Position numbers and translations under genes: made by a program. A stretch of 5,858 nt of DNA from Syntrophobacterales bacterium (GTDB lineage: Bacteria; Desulfobacterota; Syntrophobacteria; BM002), in contig JAUVTM010000142.1 in NCBI GenBank assembly GCA_030601545.1, positions 1 through 5,858 on the forward strand, written 5' to 3'. Positions 5,269-5,858 of this stretch are shown piece after piece. Under the pieces are notes generated by a model. It was not told the origin of the DNA. It made no database searches and was given only the letters and a program-made list of their open reading frames with translations. Numbering within the stretch: the stretch's first letter is position 1; the number at the start of each line of letters is the position of its first letter.

Positions 5269-5853
5269 TTAAAGCCCGGACTTTTTGACCATCAATTTCA
5301 GGAATTTACCGGCATCTTTAAAGCCACCCAGTTTGGAATAGAAGACCTCGCTGCTTCCATCACTTTTTAGCCTGACACCAATGTAATATGGGGTTCTCAC
5401 TTCACCTACTGCCTTGTGGATTGAGTAATCCTCGTCGGAGAAGAGGGGGAAAGGAACCTCGTACTTCTTTCGGAAGAAGTTCACTTCAAAGTCACTGTTT
5501 CCTGTACCAATGCCGATTAATTTCATCTTGTTTTTGAGGTCTTTTCTGGCCTGCATGATACGATATAGTTCGTTCACCCGGAACGCGTCTCTTTGACAAA
5601 ACGGTCAGTACATATTGAAAATTTCAATGATTACAACCTGCGTCTCGATTTCTGAAACCGCAAACTGGCCGCTCCCGGAAAGCCCCAGATAGCTCCTGGC
5701 CTGATCGTTCTCAGGCACGGCAAGTTTGAACGAAGGAAGAGTCTCCCCTGTAGCTGGGGGCTTGCTGGCAGATAGGGCTGGATGAGTAGCGACTAACAAG
5801 AAAGCGAAAATACACGCACATGACACCAGTATTTTCTTGAGCTTTGTCAACAT
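5269..5853 (-). CDS. Exported thioredoxin-fold (TlpA/redoxin-like) protein, probable selenoprotein with in-frame TGA as Sec (UPFC motif)
   Basis: Read through the TGA at 5605-5607, one frame gives a 194-residue protein. Residues 1-29 form a signal peptide (KLKK, hydrophobic core, ALSA cleavage region). The thioredoxin-like fold follows: strand QVVIIEIFNMY (72-82), then U83-P84-F85-C86, then helix QRDAFRVNELYRIMQARK, strand MKLIGIG, and a TP loop at T154-P155 (VRTPYYIG) in the place of the family's cis-proline. Both sides of the TGA carry matching halves of the fold, and the TGA replaces exactly the first cysteine of the expected CxxC. U83 and C86 would be the only chalcogen redox residues after signal removal. 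Likely role: disulfide reductase/oxidase or peroxidase in the periplasm, possibly reducing the peroxiredoxin encoded 13 bases downstream. The ATG at 5851-5853 is chosen for its signal peptide; only 5 upstream bases are visible, so no ribosome-binding site can be checked. A nonsense mutation or sequencing error is the main alternative. Confidence 0.85.
5571..5607 (-). promoter_or_regulatory. Candidate bacterial SECIS element (TGA plus downstream hairpin)
   Basis: On the minus strand, the TGA (5605-5607) is followed by 24 bases, then a five-base apical loop CGGGT (5576-5580) closed by a perfect 5-bp stem CGTTC (5581-5585)/GAACG (5571-5575). Bacterial SECIS elements lie inside the coding region just after the UGA, with a small apical loop containing G near its start, roughly 16-37 bases downstream; this hairpin meets those criteria. 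The lower stem is weak by eye, with only scattered pairs, which is common outside E. coli. In this model it would bind SelB to recode the UGA. Confidence 0.6.
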
Positions 5854-5858
5854 GAAGT

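Noticed and set aside
5269..5577. A separate 102-residue gene starting at GTG 5575-5577
   Set aside because: The GTG lies inside the helix after the active site, has no ribosome-binding site, and would leave a protein without the first strand or redox motif of its own fold. It is the downstream half of the selenoprotein.
5605..5607. Reading the TGA as a true stop or nonsense mutation that makes a pseudogene with two fragments
   Set aside because: The frame is open and protein-like on both sides, the TGA sits exactly at a redox-Cys position, a SECIS-like hairpin follows, and no other damage is present. It remains the main alternative.

Overview
The window reads as a chromosomal segment of an anaerobic, formate-metabolising bacterium, most probably one of the Desulfobacterota (sulfate reducers and syntrophs). 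This placement is inferred from three things: an FdnG-like formate dehydrogenase paired with a compact beta subunit carrying exactly 12 cysteines, a probable second selenoprotein, and extragenic palindromes of a type common in that group. No 16S or other marker gene is present, so the taxonomy is tentative.

Layout. Positions 1-2413 (+) hold the C-terminal ~80% of a periplasmic-type molybdenum/tungsten formate dehydrogenase catalytic subunit, open at the left edge. Positions 2431-3177 (+) encode its iron-sulfur beta subunit, and a strong intrinsic terminator at 3224-3250 closes this transcription unit. The 464-base gap 3178-3641 has no credible gene. After the terminator it holds a GC-rich hairpin element (3298-3351), a small hairpin (3388-3416) and a pair of inverted REP-like hairpins (3458-3552). 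Positions 3642-4526 (+) encode FdhE, the cytoplasmic formate dehydrogenase maturation factor with four CxxC motifs. Positions 4548-4639 are two opposed arrays of a 7-base unit lying between convergent genes. On the minus strand, reading leftward from the right edge, are an exported thioredoxin-fold protein (5853 to 5269) and, 13 bases downstream, an exported peroxiredoxin (5255 to 4644).

The most interesting feature is the thioredoxin-fold gene. A standard translation breaks it into two ORFs at a TGA (5605-5607), but the frame continues without interruption, and the TGA falls at the first position of the redox-active CxxC motif, giving U-P-F-C. A hairpin with a G-containing apical loop lies 25-29 bases after the TGA, as expected of a bacterial SECIS. 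I interpret it as a 194-residue secreted selenoprotein, co-transcribed with a secreted peroxiredoxin that could be its redox partner.

How the genes may work together: FdhAB oxidises formate (or reduces CO2) in the periplasm and FdhE matures it before export. The selenoprotein-peroxiredoxin pair may handle peroxide or disulfide chemistry in the same compartment. The link between the two halves is only proximity, a shared compartment and a shared dependence on selenium. The last point is conditional for FdhA, because its Sec/Cys site lies outside the window.
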